A stretch of 39,777 bases of DNA from an uncultured Erwinia sp. (GCA_913775305.1 CAJYIY010000029.1:1-39777); one strand, 5' to 3'. Positions 29,383 through 39,198 are shown, counted from the first letter of the stretch. Notes: generated from the sequence alone by a model not told the origin. Translations and numbers: made by a program.

Positions 29383-29570
29383 TTTTTATTACCCTCGTTG
29401 GAGTTATTTGGACACCTGCCACTGCCGTCAAGAATTCGTTACAGAACTATGATGAGAGTTTGGTGTCTTCCTGTGTCTGCACGCATCTTTCCATTCGTAG
29501 CGCGGTTAATCTAGTTGGAAAATGCTACTAATATCCTATTCATGTTACAACAAGAAAATTTGTGTAACAG
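29383..29570 (-). promoter_or_regulatory. ompF promoter, OmpR-type region and leader with MicF-type target
   Basis: Read on the minus strand. The leader contains AGACACC..AAACTCTCATCA and GACGGCAGTGGCAGGTGTC, and the ribosome binding site GAGGGTAATAAA before the double ATG. These agree closely with the E. coli ompF leader as I know it, whose start region is the MicF sRNA target. A likely -10, AAAGAT, lies at 29485-29490, giving a start near 29478. Upstream, TGTTACA (29543-29549) and TGTAACA (29563-29569), 20 bases apart, resemble OmpR half sites. MicF pairing was not computed. Confidence 0.65.
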
Positions 29571-29610
29571 ATTATGAAAATAAGGGAACTTTGTGAGTGA
29601 ACTCAAAATT

Positions 29611-29646
29611 TACAAAAATAAAAAAAGGCCAGCGAGGCTGGCCTTT
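29611..29646 (-). terminator. asnS transcription terminator
   Basis: AAAGGCCAGC (29624-29633) and GCTGGCCTTT (29637-29646) form a 10-bp stem with a 3-base loop. On the minus strand it is followed by a long T-rich tract (29611-29626). It begins 36 bases after the asnS stop. Confidence 0.92.
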
Positions 29647-29681
29647 GTATATATATGAATTTCTTATATTTAATTCTGGAA

Positions 29682-31082
29682 TCAGAAAGAAGCGTTCCGT
29701 GGCGTGCGTGGAAACGCGATAACGTCTCTTACATTTTGTACACCGGTGACATAGGCGATTAATCGTTCGAAACCTAAACCGAAGCCTGAATGTGGTACGG
29801 TGCCGTAACGACGAAGATCGCGATACCACCAGTAATCTTCTTTATTCAGCCCCATTTCGGCCAGACGAGCATCCAGTACGTCCAGACGTTCCTCACGCTG
29901 CGAGCCACCGATGATTTCACCGATGCCCGGCGCCAGAACGTCCATCGCCGCAACGGTTTTGCCGTCATCGTTCAGGCGCATATAGAAGGCCTTGATGTCT
30001 TTCGGGTAGTTTTTCACCACTACCGGAGCCTTGAAGTGTTTCTCGGCCAGATAGCGCTCGTGCTCAGAGGAGAGGTCGATACCCCAGGATACCGGGTTTT
30101 CGAAGCTCTGGCCGGATGCCAGCAGGATCTCAACTGCTTCGGTGTAATCCACCTGAGCGAAATCGGTGGTGACAAAACGCTCCAGGCGAGTAATGGCTTC
30201 TTTATCTACGCGCTCGGCGAAGAAGGCCATATCATCGGCACGTTCTTCCAGGACGGCCTTGAAGACATATTTCAGCATTGCTTCGGCCAGCGCGGCGTTA
30301 TCTTCCAAATCGGCGAAGGCCACTTCCGGCTCCAGCATCCAGAACTCCGCCAGGTGACGGCTGGTGTTAGAGTTCTCGGCGCGGAACGTTGGACCGAAGG
30401 TGTAAATTTTAGAGATGGCACTGGCGTAGGTTTCGCCGTTCAGCTGGCCAGATACGGTCAGGAACGATTCCTTACCGAAGAAATCTTCTTCATAGTTAAC
30501 CTTGCCTTCCGGCGTGCGCGGCAGGTTTTCCAGGTCCAGTGTCGATACACGGAACATCTCTCCGGCACCTTCGGTATCGGAAGCCGTGATCAGCGGAGTG
30601 GAAACCCAGAAGAAGCCCTGCTCGTCAAAGAAGCGGTGCAGCGCCTGAGCCAGCGTATGGCGGACACGGGCAACGGCACCAATCAGGTTAGTACGCGGGC
30701 GCAGGTGGGCAACTTCTCGCAGATATTCAATGCTGTGGCGTTTAGCCGCCATGGGATAGGTATCAGGATCGTCAACCCAGCCAACGACTTCCACCCGGGT
30801 CGCCTGAATCTCAAAGCTTTGCCCTTCACCCGGTGATTCCACGACTTTACCCGTCACAATGACGGAACAGCCGGTGGTCAGGCGCAGCACTTCATTCTGA
30901 TAATTATTCAGAGAATTATTGACCACAGCCTGAACGGGATTAAAGCAGGAGCCGTCATATACGGCGATAAAGGAAATCCCGGCTTTTGAATCTCTTCGGG
31001 TACGTACCCAGCCACGTACGGTGACTTCGCTGTCAACCGCAACCCGGCCGTGCAGTACATCCGCTACAGGCACTATGCTCAT
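29682..31082 (-). CDS. asnS: asparaginyl-tRNA synthetase
   Basis: AsnRS charges tRNA-Asn with asparagine. It is a class IIb synthetase of 466 residues, as in E. coli. The N-terminal OB-fold anticodon-binding domain (about 15-105) begins [20 protein letters not shown]. The catalytic core (about 130-460) has motif 2, [21 protein letters not shown], and motif 3, [16 protein letters not shown], where the Gly-X-Gly-X-Glu-Arg arginine binds [22 protein letters not shown] is also typical. The ATG is weakly preceded by GAGAGACTTAT. The gene is minus strand like pncB behind it and ompF ahead of it; a terminator follows on the minus strand. Confidence 0.98.
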   Translation of the reverse strand: MSIVPVADVLHGRVAVDSEVTVRGWVRTRRDSKAGISFIAVYDGSCFNPVQAVVNNSLNNYQNEVLRLTTGCSVIVTGKVVESPGEGQSFEIQATRVEVVGWVDDPDTYPMAAKRHSIEYLREVAHLRPRTNLIGAVARVRHTLAQALHRFFDEQGFFWVSTPLITASDTEGAGEMFRVSTLDLENLPRTPEGKVNYEEDFFGKESFLTVSGQLNGETYASAISKIYTFGPTFRAENSNTSRHLAEFWMLEPEVAFADLEDNAALAEAMLKYVFKAVLEERADDMAFFAERVDKEAITRLERFVTTDFAQVDYTEAVEILLASGQSFENPVSWGIDLSSEHERYLAEKHFKAPVVVKNYPKDIKAFYMRLNDDGKTVAAMDVLAPGIGEIIGGSQREERLDVLDARLAEMGLNKEDYWWYRDLRRYGTVPHSGFGLGFERLIAYVTGVQNVRDVIAFPRTPRNASF

Positions 31083-31214
31083 ATAAGTCTCTCACTCTTG
31101 ATCTGAAAGTTATTGTTACCCCAAATTAGGGGCTTTCTATGTTACTTGCCGGGCGATGAGAAACAAGAAGAATTGAATGAATGTAGGGAGATTTATTCAG
31201 TTTTCGCGGTGTTG

Positions 31215-31237
31215 AGGGCCAGCAAGCGTCTGGCCCT
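31215..31237 (-). terminator. hairpin downstream of pncB
   Basis: A perfect 8-bp stem, AGGGCCAG (31215-31222) and CTGGCCCT (31230-31237), lies 10 bases after the pncB stop. No T tract follows on the minus strand, so it may be a weak terminator or an mRNA-end stem. Confidence 0.5.
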
Positions 31238-31246
31238 GGAAAAGTC

Positions 31247-32452
31247 TTAACTTGCCTTCTTGACCAGCGGCAGATCAAAGGCTTTGCGCAGTGCACGCAC
31301 GAAGGCCTTATCCTGACAAATGGTTTTACCGGGGCTGTCCGACAGCTTGGCAACCGGCTTACCGTTACATTCCACCAGCTTAATGACGATATTTAACGGT
31401 TTAACCTGGGGAATATCACAGGTCAGGCGCGTTCCTATGCCGAATGCCACATTAATGCGCTGGCCAAAGTGGCGGTAAAGGGCCAGGGCGCTGTCGAGAT
31501 CCAGATTATCGGAAAATACCAGCGTTTTGCTCAGCGGGTCGATTCCCAGCTGCTGATAATGGGCTATCGCTTTCTCGCCCCACTCCTGCGGTTCACCGGA
31601 ATCATGGCGCAATCCCTGATAGGCGCTGGCGAAGTTGCGACCGAAATCACGCAGGAAGGCATCCATGGTGATGCAGTCGGTGAGGGCAATACCCAACTGG
31701 TCAGGATACTCCTCCAGCCAGGCCTGCAGTGCGGCGCGCTGGCTGTTAGCAAGTACCGGGCTGATTTGCTGATGTGCCTGGAACCATTCATGGGCCTGAG
31801 TCCCCATCGGGGCAATGTTCAGGCGGCGGGCAATTTCATAGTTGCTTGAACCAACCAGCCACGGGAAATCTTGCTTCAGCGTGCTGACAATCGCCAGGTG
31901 CACGTCCTTTGAGAATCGACGGCGGGTACCGAAGTCCATCAGGCGGAAGCGCGACATATCCATATCAGCCGTTAATCCGTTGAACCGGTCGAGTTTGCTT
32001 TTGAGTTTATCGACGGCCATATCCGCGGTGACCAGCGGTGAGCGATGCCGATGCACGACCTCACTGATCAGTGCAAGCAGCGGGACCTCCCACATAATGA
32101 CTTCACGCCACGGGCCGCTGATGCGGATATCCAGTTTGCCCAGATTGTTGCGCACCTGAACCTGTCGGGGGTCGTAGCGGAAGTTCCTTAACCAGTGGAG
32201 ATAGTCCGTGGTAAAGAACGGCAGACTGGAAAGATAGGTAAACTCTTCATCGTTCAGCGCCAGCGTGGCCATCATCGCTATTTGCTGTTCAATTTCATCG
32301 GCATACAGGCCCAGCATATCGTCACCACGGCAGCGAAACTCGGCTGCAACCGTAACGTCATGATACCGGTGAAAAACTGCCTGCTGCATATGAAGTTTGT
32401 AGGCATCGGTGTCCAGAAGCGTGGTCAAAATCGGGGAAGCGTGTCGTGTCAT
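31247..32452 (-). CDS. pncB: nicotinate phosphoribosyltransferase
   Basis: PncB makes nicotinate mononucleotide from nicotinate and PRPP in the NAD salvage pathway, with ATP hydrolysis. The start at 32452 ([20 protein letters not shown]) gives 401 residues (E. coli 400). The frame extends to an ATG at 32467, where the AGAGG directly abuts the start, so I prefer 32452 by homology, with some doubt. Motifs: [46 protein letters not shown] (H221 is the phospho-His region), [16 protein letters not shown] and [19 protein letters not shown]. coli pncB is repressed by NadR; I do not see a clear NadR box (TGTTTA-N6-TAAACA) in the upstream 260 bp. Confidence 0.95.
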   Translation of the reverse strand: MTRHASPILTTLLDTDAYKLHMQQAVFHRYHDVTVAAEFRCRGDDMLGLYADEIEQQIAMMATLALNDEEFTYLSSLPFFTTDYLHWLRNFRYDPRQVQVRNNLGKLDIRISGPWREVIMWEVPLLALISEVVHRHRSPLVTADMAVDKLKSKLDRFNGLTADMDMSRFRLMDFGTRRRFSKDVHLAIVSTLKQDFPWLVGSSNYEIARRLNIAPMGTQAHEWFQAHQQISPVLANSQRAALQAWLEEYPDQLGIALTDCITMDAFLRDFGRNFASAYQGLRHDSGEPQEWGEKAIAHYQQLGIDPLSKTLVFSDNLDLDSALALYRHFGQRINVAFGIGTRLTCDIPQVKPLNIVIKLVECNGKPVAKLSDSPGKTICQDKAFVRALRKAFDLPLVKKAS

Positions 32453-32467
32453 GGTGCGTTTCAGCAT

Positions 32468-32714
32468 CCTCTGGCGAAGAGCGTTATCCCTGGTTCAAAG
32501 AGAAAAAAGTCAAAGGAGTATAACCCGAATACTCATTTATTGAACCCGATCACAACACAATTCAGACGAGGTGGTCGAGGGCATTGTGTGCTGATGTTAA
32601 AAGTATGTATCATTTTCCACCAATCCCGCGTTTACAGTGCATTCAACGTGGCAACCCTGCGATAACAGGAATAGACTTGTAAGGTTTAATTAATTATCGA
32701 CGTGAGAAGGACTT
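32468..32714. promoter_or_regulatory. pncB/pepN divergent promoter region
   Basis: The two genes start 262 bases apart on opposite strands (from 32452 and 32715). pepN has ribosome binding site GAGAAGGACTT. The region is AT-rich (GGTTTAATTAATTATCG at 32685-32701) but I cannot assign -35/-10 pairs with confidence. No NadR-type palindrome is seen. Confidence 0.4.
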
Positions 32715-35330
32715 ATGACGCAACTGCCGCAAGTTAAGAATCGCCATGATTATCGTGCACCCGACTACACGATCACCGATATCGATCTGACGTTCGATCT
32801 TAATGCCAGTACAACAAGGGTGACCGCCGTTAGCCAGATTAAGCGGCTGGCGAGCACTGACGTCGAACTGCGTCTGGACGGAGAAGATCTGACGCTGGTG
32901 TCGATCGCCGTCGATGATCAACCCTGGCAGCACTATCAGCTGGAGGAGGGAGCGCTGATTCTGAGCCACCTGCCCGAAGCCTTTACGCTGAAAATCGTGA
33001 ATGAGATTCACCCGGATAAAAATACCGCGCTGGAAGGGCTGTACCAATCCGGTGAAGCGCTCTGTACCCAGTGCGAAGCGGAAGGTTTCCGCCATATTAC
33101 CTGGTATCTTGACCGCCCTGACGTGCTGGCCCGCTTTACAACGACCATTATTGCCGAGCAGGCGCGCTATCCTTATTTACTGTCGAACGGCAACCGCGTT
33201 GACGGCGGCGAGCTTGAAGGTGGCCTTCACTGGACCAAATGGCAGGATCCGTTCCCGAAACCCTGCTACCTGTTTGCGCTGGTTGCCGGTGATTTCGACG
33301 TGCTGCGCGACAAATTTCGCACCCGCTCTGGCCGCGATGTGGCGCTGGAGATTTTCGTCGATCGCGGCAATCTTGACCGTGCCGATTGGGCAATGACCTC
33401 GCTGAAAAACAGCATGAAGTGGGATGAAGAACGCTTCGGCCTGGAATATGACCTGGATATCTTCATGATCGTTGCCGTTGATTTCTTCAACATGGGCGCG
33501 ATGGAAAACAAAGGCCTGAACGTCTTCAACTCCAAATACGTGCTGGCGAAAGCGGAAACCGCGACCGACAAAGACTACCTCGGCATTGAGGCGGTGATTG
33601 GACACGAGTATTTCCATAACTGGACCGGAAATCGCGTAACCTGCCGCGACTGGTTCCAGCTCAGTCTGAAAGAGGGGCTGACCGTGTTCCGCGACCAGGA
33701 ATTCAGTTCGGATCTGGGCTCCCGTCCGGTAAACCGCATTGATAATGTGCGCGTGATGCGCGGTGCGCAGTTTGCTGAAGATGCCAGCCCGATGGCGCAT
33801 CCGATTCGCCCTGAGCAGGTGATCGAGATGAATAATTTTTACACCCTGACGGTGTATGAAAAAGGCTCGGAAGTGATCCGCATGCTGCATACGCTGCTGG
33901 GTGAAGCGTCCTTCCAGAAGGGGATGACGCTCTATTTTGAGCGGCATGACGGCAGCGCGGCAACCTGCGACGACTTTGTACAGGCGATGGAAGACGCATC
34001 AGATATCGATCTTTCTCAGTTCCGCCGCTGGTACAGCCAGTCGGGTACGCCGGTTCTGTCCGTGCGCGATGACTATAATGCGGAGCTTGAGCAGTACACG
34101 CTGCACATCACCCAGATGACGCCGCCGACTGCGGACCGTCAGGAAAAGCTGCCGCTGCATATCCCTCTTGATATTGAACTCTATGACAATAAAGGCCAGG
34201 TTATCCCGCTACAGCACAACGGGCATCCGGTGCATAACGTGCTTAACGTTACCGAAAGCTTACAGACGTTTGTTTTTGACAACGTGCCGGTGCAGCCGGT
34301 CCCGTCTCTGCTGCGTGAGTTTTCTGCGCCGGTCAAGCTGGACTATCACTGGAGTGACGCCCAACTGACCTTCCTGATGCGCCACGCGCGTAACGATTTT
34401 TCGCGCTGGGATGCTGCCCAGAGCCTGATGGTAAATCATATCCGGCTGAACGTTGCCCGTTATCAGCAGGGACAGCCGCTTTCACTGCCGCTCCACGTGG
34501 CGGATGCCTTCCGGGCGGTGCTGCTTGAAGAGAACAGTGACCCGGCGCTGATGGCGCTCATCCTGACGCTGCCGAGTGAAAATGAAATCGCCGAGCTGTT
34601 TGATATCATCGATCCTCAGGCGATAGCGGCAGTGCGTGAAGCGCTGGTGCGCACGCTGGCCGGGGAGCTGACGGATGAGCTGCTGGCAGTGTATCGTGCG
34701 AATCAGACCGGTGAGTATCGGATTGAGCAGGCTGATATCGGCAAACGCGCGCTGAAAAACGTTTGTCTGACCTATCTGGCGTTCACCGATGAGGCGGTGG
34801 CCGATAAGCTGGTCAGCGACCAGTATCGCCTCGCCAACAATATGACCGACAGCATTGCCGCGCTGACCGCGTCCGTCAGCGCACAGCTGCCGTGCCGCAC
34901 GGCCCTGTTGGCGGCGTTTGACGAACGCTGGCATCAGGATGGCCTGGTGATGGACAAATGGTTCGCGCTTCAGGCAACCAGCCCGGCAGAAGATGTGCTG
35001 GGTCAGGTCAAAGCACTGCTCAATCACCGCTCCTTTACTCTCAGCAACCCTAACCGTGTTCGTTCGCTGGTCGGTGCATTTGCCTCGGCCAACCCGGCGG
35101 CATTCCACGCGCAGGACGGCAGCGGCTATCAGTTCCTGGTCGACATGCTGACCGATCTGAATACCCGCAATCCGCAGATTGCCGCGCGACTGATCGAGCC
35201 GTTGATCCGATTGAAGCGTTACGATGCCCACCGCCAGGCGCTGATGCGAAAAGCGCTTGAGCAGTTAAAAGGGCTGGATAAGCTGTCAGGCGATCTGTTC
35301 GAGAAAATCGAGAAAGCGCTGAACGCCTGA
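32715..35330 (+). CDS. pepN: aminopeptidase N (M1 family)
   Basis: PepN is the main cytoplasmic alanyl/arginyl aminopeptidase and finishes the breakdown of peptides after ATP-dependent proteases. The product is 871 residues (E. coli 870). The N-terminal beta domain (about 1-190) is followed by the thermolysin-like catalytic domain with the exopeptidase motif GAMEN and the zinc motif HEYFH (H297, E298, H301) with the third ligand Glu in WFQLSLKEGLTVF. The C-terminal helical domain covers about 540-871. The ATG at 32715 follows GTGAGAAGGACTT. A strong extended hairpin ends it, convergent with ssuE. Confidence 0.98.
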   Translation: MTQLPQVKNRHDYRAPDYTITDIDLTFDLNASTTRVTAVSQIKRLASTDVELRLDGEDLTLVSIAVDDQPWQHYQLEEGALILSHLPEAFTLKIVNEIHPDKNTALEGLYQSGEALCTQCEAEGFRHITWYLDRPDVLARFTTTIIAEQARYPYLLSNGNRVDGGELEGGLHWTKWQDPFPKPCYLFALVAGDFDVLRDKFRTRSGRDVALEIFVDRGNLDRADWAMTSLKNSMKWDEERFGLEYDLDIFMIVAVDFFNMGAMENKGLNVFNSKYVLAKAETATDKDYLGIEAVIGHEYFHNWTGNRVTCRDWFQLSLKEGLTVFRDQEFSSDLGSRPVNRIDNVRVMRGAQFAEDASPMAHPIRPEQVIEMNNFYTLTVYEKGSEVIRMLHTLLGEASFQKGMTLYFERHDGSAATCDDFVQAMEDASDIDLSQFRRWYSQSGTPVLSVRDDYNAELEQYTLHITQMTPPTADRQEKLPLHIPLDIELYDNKGQVIPLQHNGHPVHNVLNVTESLQTFVFDNVPVQPVPSLLREFSAPVKLDYHWSDAQLTFLMRHARNDFSRWDAAQSLMVNHIRLNVARYQQGQPLSLPLHVADAFRAVLLEENSDPALMALILTLPSENEIAELFDIIDPQAIAAVREALVRTLAGELTDELLAVYRANQTGEYRIEQADIGKRALKNVCLTYLAFTDEAVADKLVSDQYRLANNMTDSIAALTASVSAQLPCRTALLAAFDERWHQDGLVMDKWFALQATSPAEDVLGQVKALLNHRSFTLSNPNRVRSLVGAFASANPAAFHAQDGSGYQFLVDMLTDLNTRNPQIAARLIEPLIRLKRYDAHRQALMRKALEQLKGLDKLSGDLFEKIEKALNA

Positions 35331-35340
35331 GTGTTGTGTC

Positions 35341-35384
35341 AGCATCAAGTGAAAGGGACGATATTATCGTCCCTTTCTGATGCT
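35341..35384. terminator. extended bidirectional hairpin between pepN and ssuE
   Basis: An inner 12-bp perfect stem, GAAAGGGACGAT (35351-35362) and ATCGTCCCTTTC (35366-35377), has an ATT loop. An outer 7-bp stem, AGCATCA (35341-35347) and TGATGCT (35378-35384), is separated only by a 3-base bulge. It lies between convergent genes and could act as terminator for both, though neither side has a long T tract. Confidence 0.8.
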
Positions 35385-35398
35385 TCCTGGCAGATGAT

Positions 35399-35950
35399 TC
35401 ATACCGCCGCGGCCAGCGGCTGATGGCGGCGCGCCAGCGCAAGCCAGAAGGTCTCCAGCGATCCCTCCAGGCGTGTAGCCAGTCCCGGAGCCAGTTCAGG
35501 CCGACGATCGTAGTGGGCGATCTGGCTGTCGTCGGCAAATACGCCGTGCAGCACTTCCTGCGCTTTCAGGGCGTTCAGCACCGGCTTCAGTGCGTAATCC
35601 AGCGCCAGCAGGTGGGCAACGCTGCCGCCGGAGGCCAGCGGAAGAACCACCTTGTGCTCCAGGGCACGTTCAGGCAGCAGATCGAGCAGGGTTTTCAGCG
35701 CCCCGGCAAAAGAGGCTTTATAGATCGGTGTTGAAACAATCAGTCCGTCGGCTTTCTCCAGATCTTCCCTGAAGGCCAGCAGTGCCGGAGAGTCAAAGCG
35801 CGCGTACAGCAGATCTTCAGGATGGAAGTTATGCAGATTCCATGGAATAACCTCGACGCCGCGCTGTTCAAGGCTATGTTGGCAAACCGTCAACAGAGCG
35901 GTGGAGCGAGAGGGAAAGCGGGGACTTCCCGCCAGAGTAATAACGCGCAT
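35399..35950 (-). CDS. ssuE: SsuE, NADPH-dependent FMN reductase
   Basis: SsuE supplies reduced FMN to the alkanesulfonate monooxygenase SsuD. The start at ATG 35950 ([20 protein letters not shown]) gives 183 residues (E. coli 191); AAGGAG lies 6-11 bases upstream, and an earlier GTG overlaps it. It has a flavodoxin-like fold: the phosphate loop [29 protein letters not shown], and [23 protein letters not shown]. In E. coli ssuE heads ssuEADCB between pepN and the elf fimbrial genes. Here ssuE stands alone: its stop is only 68 bases from the pepN stop and there is no ssuADCB. It may serve SsuD elsewhere or another flavin-dependent enzyme. Confidence 0.95.
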   Translation of the reverse strand: MRVITLAGSPRFPSRSTALLTVCQHSLEQRGVEVIPWNLHNFHPEDLLYARFDSPALLAFREDLEKADGLIVSTPIYKASFAGALKTLLDLLPERALEHKVVLPLASGGSVAHLLALDYALKPVLNALKAQEVLHGVFADDSQIAHYDRRPELAPGLATRLEGSLETFWLALARRHQPLAAAV

Positions 35951-36164
35951 AACCACTCCTTAAAGCTAAAAGTTATTAAGTAAACACACTGAAGCACTGA
36001 CAGGCCTATCCTGACAGAGCCGGAAGGGGGGCTTAAATGATTTATCCGGCATTTTTTTGCCGTCTTTTTCATATAGTGGCGGGCATCAGCGATCGGGGCG
36101 TTCTTCGGGCGCACTTTTTTTCAGCTTTTACACCACGGCGTTTCCCTTTATTGCCTGAATACCG

Positions 36165-36201
36165 GATAATACGACCCCGATTTTCTATCGGGACCCAGGA
36201 G
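36165..36201 (+). promoter_or_regulatory. pyrD promoter and CTP-responsive start-switching leader
   Basis: A -10 GATAAT (36165-36170) is followed after six bases by a run CCCG (36176-36179). CCCGAT (36176-36181) is perfectly complementary to ATCGGG (36187-36192). The ribosome binding site CAGGAG (36196-36201) follows. In E. coli pyrD, transcripts starting at C (high CTP) form a hairpin blocking the SD, while starts at the downstream G (low CTP) do not. This sequence fits that model: a start at G36179 would lose half the stem. No clear -35 is seen; CGTTTCCC at 36139-36146 is a poor PurR half-site at best. Confidence 0.75.
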
Positions 36202-36206
36202 TGACC

Positions 36207-37217
36207 ATGTATTACCCCCTCGTACGTAAGGCGCTGTTCCAGCTCGATCCCGAGCGCGCGCATGAAATGACCCTGCAGCAGTTGACGCGCCTTTCCGGCA
36301 CCCCATTCAGCGCCCTGATCCGCCAGTCTTTACCGTTTAAGCCGGTTAACTGCATGGGGCTGACGTTTAAAAATCCACTGGGGCTGGCTGCCGGACTGGA
36401 TAAAAACGGTGAATGCATTGATGCCTTTGGCGCCATGGGATTCGGTTTTATTGAAATTGGTACGGTCACCCCGCGCCCGCAGCCGGGTAATGATAAGCCG
36501 CGCATGTTCCGCGTCGTGGAAGCACAGGGGATCATTAACCGTATGGGCTTTAATAATCTCGGTGTGGACCATCTGGTAGAGAACGTTAAGAAAGCCCATT
36601 ACGACGGCATTCTCGGTATTAATATCGGTAAGAATAAAGACACGCCGGTGGAGCAGGGCAAAGAAGATTATTTAACCTGCATGGATAAGATTTATCCGTA
36701 TGCGGGCTATATTGCCATCAATATCTCCTCACCTAACACCCCTGGATTACGCAGCCTGCAATATGGTGAAGCGCTGGATGAGTTGCTGCAGGCGGTTAAA
36801 ACCCGACAAGGTGAACTTCAGCAGCGACATCATAAATATGTTCCTGTCGCCGTGAAGATCGCGCCGGATCTTTCTGAGGAAGAATTGATCCAGATTGCCG
36901 ACAGCCTGAGGCGTCACAATATTGACGGCGTGATCGCCACCAACACCACCCTCGACCGTAACTTGATTAAAGGGCTAAAACACTGTGACGAAGCCGGTGG
37001 CCTGAGCGGCCGTCCGGTACAGCTGCGCAGTACGGAAATAATTCGTCGGCTGTCCGCTGAACTGAAGGGAAGCATGCCAATTATTGGCGTGGGAGGTATC
37101 GATTCACTGGTATCCGCACGTGAAAAAATGGAGGCGGGTGCTTCGCTGGTGCAAATATATTCCGGATTTATTTACAAAGGTCCGCCGTTAATAAAAGAGA
37201 TTGTGACCCATATTTGA
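36207..37217 (+). CDS. pyrD: dihydroorotate dehydrogenase (quinone), class 2
   Basis: PyrD oxidises dihydroorotate to orotate in pyrimidine synthesis, passing electrons from FMN to quinone at the inner face of the membrane. The ATG at 36207 gives 336 residues, as in E. coli; a GTG six bases upstream is not preferred since it overlaps the ribosome binding site. The N-terminal amphipathic segment (about 1-35) docks to the membrane. Motifs: [60 protein letters not shown] with catalytic S175, and [20 protein letters not shown] with [12 protein letters not shown] for FMN phosphate. Regulation by start switching is visible in the leader. It follows ssuE in the opposite direction. Confidence 0.98.
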   Translation: MYYPLVRKALFQLDPERAHEMTLQQLTRLSGTPFSALIRQSLPFKPVNCMGLTFKNPLGLAAGLDKNGECIDAFGAMGFGFIEIGTVTPRPQPGNDKPRMFRVVEAQGIINRMGFNNLGVDHLVENVKKAHYDGILGINIGKNKDTPVEQGKEDYLTCMDKIYPYAGYIAINISSPNTPGLRSLQYGEALDELLQAVKTRQGELQQRHHKYVPVAVKIAPDLSEEELIQIADSLRRHNIDGVIATNTTLDRNLIKGLKHCDEAGGLSGRPVQLRSTEIIRRLSAELKGSMPIIGVGGIDSLVSAREKMEAGASLVQIYSGFIYKGPPLIKEIVTHI

Positions 37218-37226
37218 GTAAAAAAT

Positions 37227-37253
37227 GCCAGGGGCTTTATTTTCGCCTCTGGC
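37227..37253 (+). terminator. hairpin downstream of pyrD
   Basis: GCCAGGGGC (37227-37235) pairs with GCCTCTGGC (37245-37253), 9 bp with one G-U pair and a 9-base loop, followed by TCGTTTATATTTTG. It is probably the pyrD terminator. The remaining spacer to zapC (37254-37389) shows no clear promoter, though one is expected. Confidence 0.65.
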
Positions 37254-37389
37254 TCGTTTATATTTTGTTCTGCTTTAACGCTTTTAAATCATTTCGGTGT
37301 GTTGCTGTCACTCAAAAACACCCGCTTTTTTTCCGGAGCATGAATATTTTTCCGGACATCTGTAACCCATTATTACGACAGGACTCATC

Positions 37390-37935
37390 ATGAGGATAAA
37401 GCCGGACGATAGCTGGCGTTGGTTTTTCGACGCGGAACAAGACCGTATGATGCTGGACCTGGCTTCTGAACAGCCATTTCGCTCACGTTTCCCACGTAAG
37501 ATGCTCACACCGGATGCCTTTGATGTTACAGGCTTTTGTGTTGATGATGCCGCGCTGTTTTTCACATTTTCGGAGCGGTGCCGCCAGGCGGAACTGGATC
37601 CAGAACAGCATGCTGAACTGGTACTGAACGTGCTGGTGGCAACCCGTTTCCTCAAGCCGCTGATGCCCAAGAGCTGGCATTTTGATACGCAGGCGCACGG
37701 GGGTTTTCGCCCTGAAGAAGGCGATCTGGTTTGTGTTACCGTTAGCGACAGCAGAGAGCAGGCGGCACTGATCGTGGTAGAGTCGGGCGAGAATGCGGCG
37801 CTTTGCCTGCTGGCTCAGCCGGAGCTGAACCTGGCCGGACGTAAAATGCTACTGGGTGATGCGATAAAAATTATGCACGATCGTTTGACGCCTCAGGCTA
37901 ACCCTGTCGCCGAGCGGTTTGCCCGCGCGGTGTAA
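37390..37935 (+). CDS. zapC: cell division protein ZapC
   Basis: ZapC (YcbW) binds FtsZ and promotes lateral bundling of FtsZ filaments in the Z ring. The product is 181 residues (E. coli 180), mostly beta-rich and cytoplasmic with no signal or membrane segment. It starts [20 protein letters not shown], the conserved N-terminus of the family, with the ribosome binding site CAGGACTC upstream. [15 protein letters not shown] and [15 protein letters not shown] are recognisable family segments. It lies after pyrD and convergent to ycbX, with only 17 bases between the stops, where an inverted repeat sits. Confidence 0.93.
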   Translation: MRIKPDDSWRWFFDAEQDRMMLDLASEQPFRSRFPRKMLTPDAFDVTGFCVDDAALFFTFSERCRQAELDPEQHAELVLNVLVATRFLKPLMPKSWHFDTQAHGGFRPEEGDLVCVTVSDSREQAALIVVESGENAALCLLAQPELNLAGRKMLLGDAIKIMHDRLTPQANPVAERFARAV

Positions 37936-37945
37936 TTCACCGCGC
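37925..37945. repeat. inverted repeat spanning the zapC stop, between convergent zapC and ycbX
   Basis: GCGCGGTG (37925-37932) and CACCGCGC (37938-37945) are perfectly complementary with a TAATT loop. The 5' arm is the end of the zapC reading frame and the stop TAA is in the loop. It may end transcripts from both sides, but neither side has a T tract. Confidence 0.6.
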
Positions 37946-37952
37946 AATCCTT

Positions 37953-39062
37953 TCAACCCAGTATTAAATCCCCTGCCGGGATACAGCTGCAGCTCAGTAT
38001 GGTTCCGTCATTCCGTACTGCACCCTTCTTCAACGCGTTGACTTCACCGCCGAGCAGTGTGACTTTGCAGCTGCCGCAGATGCCTGCGCGGCAGGAATAG
38101 GGAATGCGGATACCCTGCATCTCCAGCTGTTCCAGCAGTACCTGCTGATTATTACCGCTGAACGTTTGCCCGTTCCAGCTAAGGGTAACTTTTCCGGGCG
38201 GTTGTGCGTCAATCGTCAGCGTTTCCGTAACTTCGCCGCTGCCATAGGCGCGAGCAGGCTGGCGTTTGATCACCTCAAGTCTGTCTCCGATCCGAATGAC
38301 ACCGCTGGTGCGGGCCACCAGATTCATTCCGAAGTCGATATCCCCGCTGCCGTCCTGCGCGCTGCGGAAGCGTTGCAGGGTGGCCAGCGGCTCACCGTTG
38401 GGATGTTTACGGCCGCGCTGGGGACTGATGGTGGTGAAAACACAGCGACTACAGGGTTTGGGCAGGTCAAAAAGCACATCGCCGATCTTAACGGTTGACC
38501 AGCCATCTTCGGCCCAGGCGTCTGCTCCGGCGATCGCCAGGTTAGGACGGAACTGCTCCATTCTGACGCCAGCGGGACAGCGCTGCTGCAAATCATACAG
38601 TGAGGCTTCATTGACCAGCAGATAGGGGAAGCCGTCAGCAAATCCCAGAGGAACCTGCTCAAATTTTTTCACCCGGCGGGTCATTTTTGGTCCCACCCAG
38701 CGCAGCTGTAGCGGTCGTGGGAAAAAGCTGCTCAGCCACTGATTAATACTTTCCGGGGCAATCAGGGCGCTGAAATGACTTCCCCAGACTTCGGTAGGCT
38801 GGCCGTCGGGAAGAAAATCATCAAACAGTACCGTTGCGCTGCTGCCGTCCGGTGCACTGAGCTGTAATCCTCCCACAATTAAAGCGGGAGTAAACAACAC
38901 CATTTCGGGATACTGGCGCGCGGTAACAAAGGTGCCATCGGGTTCAGTCAGCATAAAAATACGATCGAAGGCCAGACCGCTTTCCAGGGCCTGAGCATGC
39001 GAAACCTGCATGCCGCGCAGGGATTTTACCGGGTGAATAAATAGCCGTGACAGTGTGATCAT
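37953..39062 (-). CDS. ycbX: YcbX, MOSC-domain/2Fe-2S ferredoxin protein for N-hydroxylated base detoxification
   Basis: The start at 39062 ([20 protein letters not shown]) gives 369 residues, exactly the E. coli YcbX length; GGAG lies 10-13 bases upstream. An upstream frame extension of 20 codons is not needed. An N-terminal MOSC-N beta barrel (about 1-120) is followed by the MOSC domain (about 125-260) with [13 protein letters not shown], whose Cys is the molybdenum ligand in this family. The C-terminal ferredoxin-type domain (about 285-369) has the cluster cysteines in [13 protein letters not shown] and SCSC. In E. coli YcbX helps detoxify 6-N-hydroxylaminopurine and needs molybdenum cofactor. 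It is convergent with zapC and divergent from rlmL. Confidence 0.95.
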   Translation of the reverse strand: MITLSRLFIHPVKSLRGMQVSHAQALESGLAFDRIFMLTEPDGTFVTARQYPEMVLFTPALIVGGLQLSAPDGSSATVLFDDFLPDGQPTEVWGSHFSALIAPESINQWLSSFFPRPLQLRWVGPKMTRRVKKFEQVPLGFADGFPYLLVNEASLYDLQQRCPAGVRMEQFRPNLAIAGADAWAEDGWSTVKIGDVLFDLPKPCSRCVFTTISPQRGRKHPNGEPLATLQRFRSAQDGSGDIDFGMNLVARTSGVIRIGDRLEVIKRQPARAYGSGEVTETLTIDAQPPGKVTLSWNGQTFSGNNQQVLLEQLEMQGIRIPYSCRAGICGSCKVTLLGGEVNALKKGAVRNDGTILSCSCIPAGDLILG

Positions 39063-39136
39063 GATGCTGACTCCGTGTGCAGCCGGTGTATGCCCCCTGT
39101 TAACACAGGGTTTTTGCAGCAAAAGAAGCTAACTTT

Positions 39137-39164
39137 ATGACATGACGCCATGATTAGCTATAAT
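39137..39164 (+). promoter_or_regulatory. rlmL promoter
   Basis: A perfect TATAAT (39159-39164) is preceded by ATGACA (39137-39142, five of six bases match TTGACA) with a 16-base spacer. The start would be near 39171, about 28 bases upstream of the rlmL ATG at 39199. This is the best-looking sigma-70 promoter in the window. Confidence 0.75.
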
Positions 39165-39198
39165 GCGCAGCAATTTTCTGATGACGATAAGTGACACT

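Noticed and set aside
29790..30836. 348-codon plus-strand frame opposite asnS
   Set aside because: Shadow of asnS; the protein sequence has no recognisable features, and asnS is clearly the real gene.
32468..32714. NadR operator upstream of pncB
   Set aside because: No palindrome near TGTTTA-N6-TAAACA was found by eye in this region.
33177..33947. 256-codon antisense frame in pepN
   Set aside because: Shadow of the PepN catalytic region; no recognisable domain or initiation signal.
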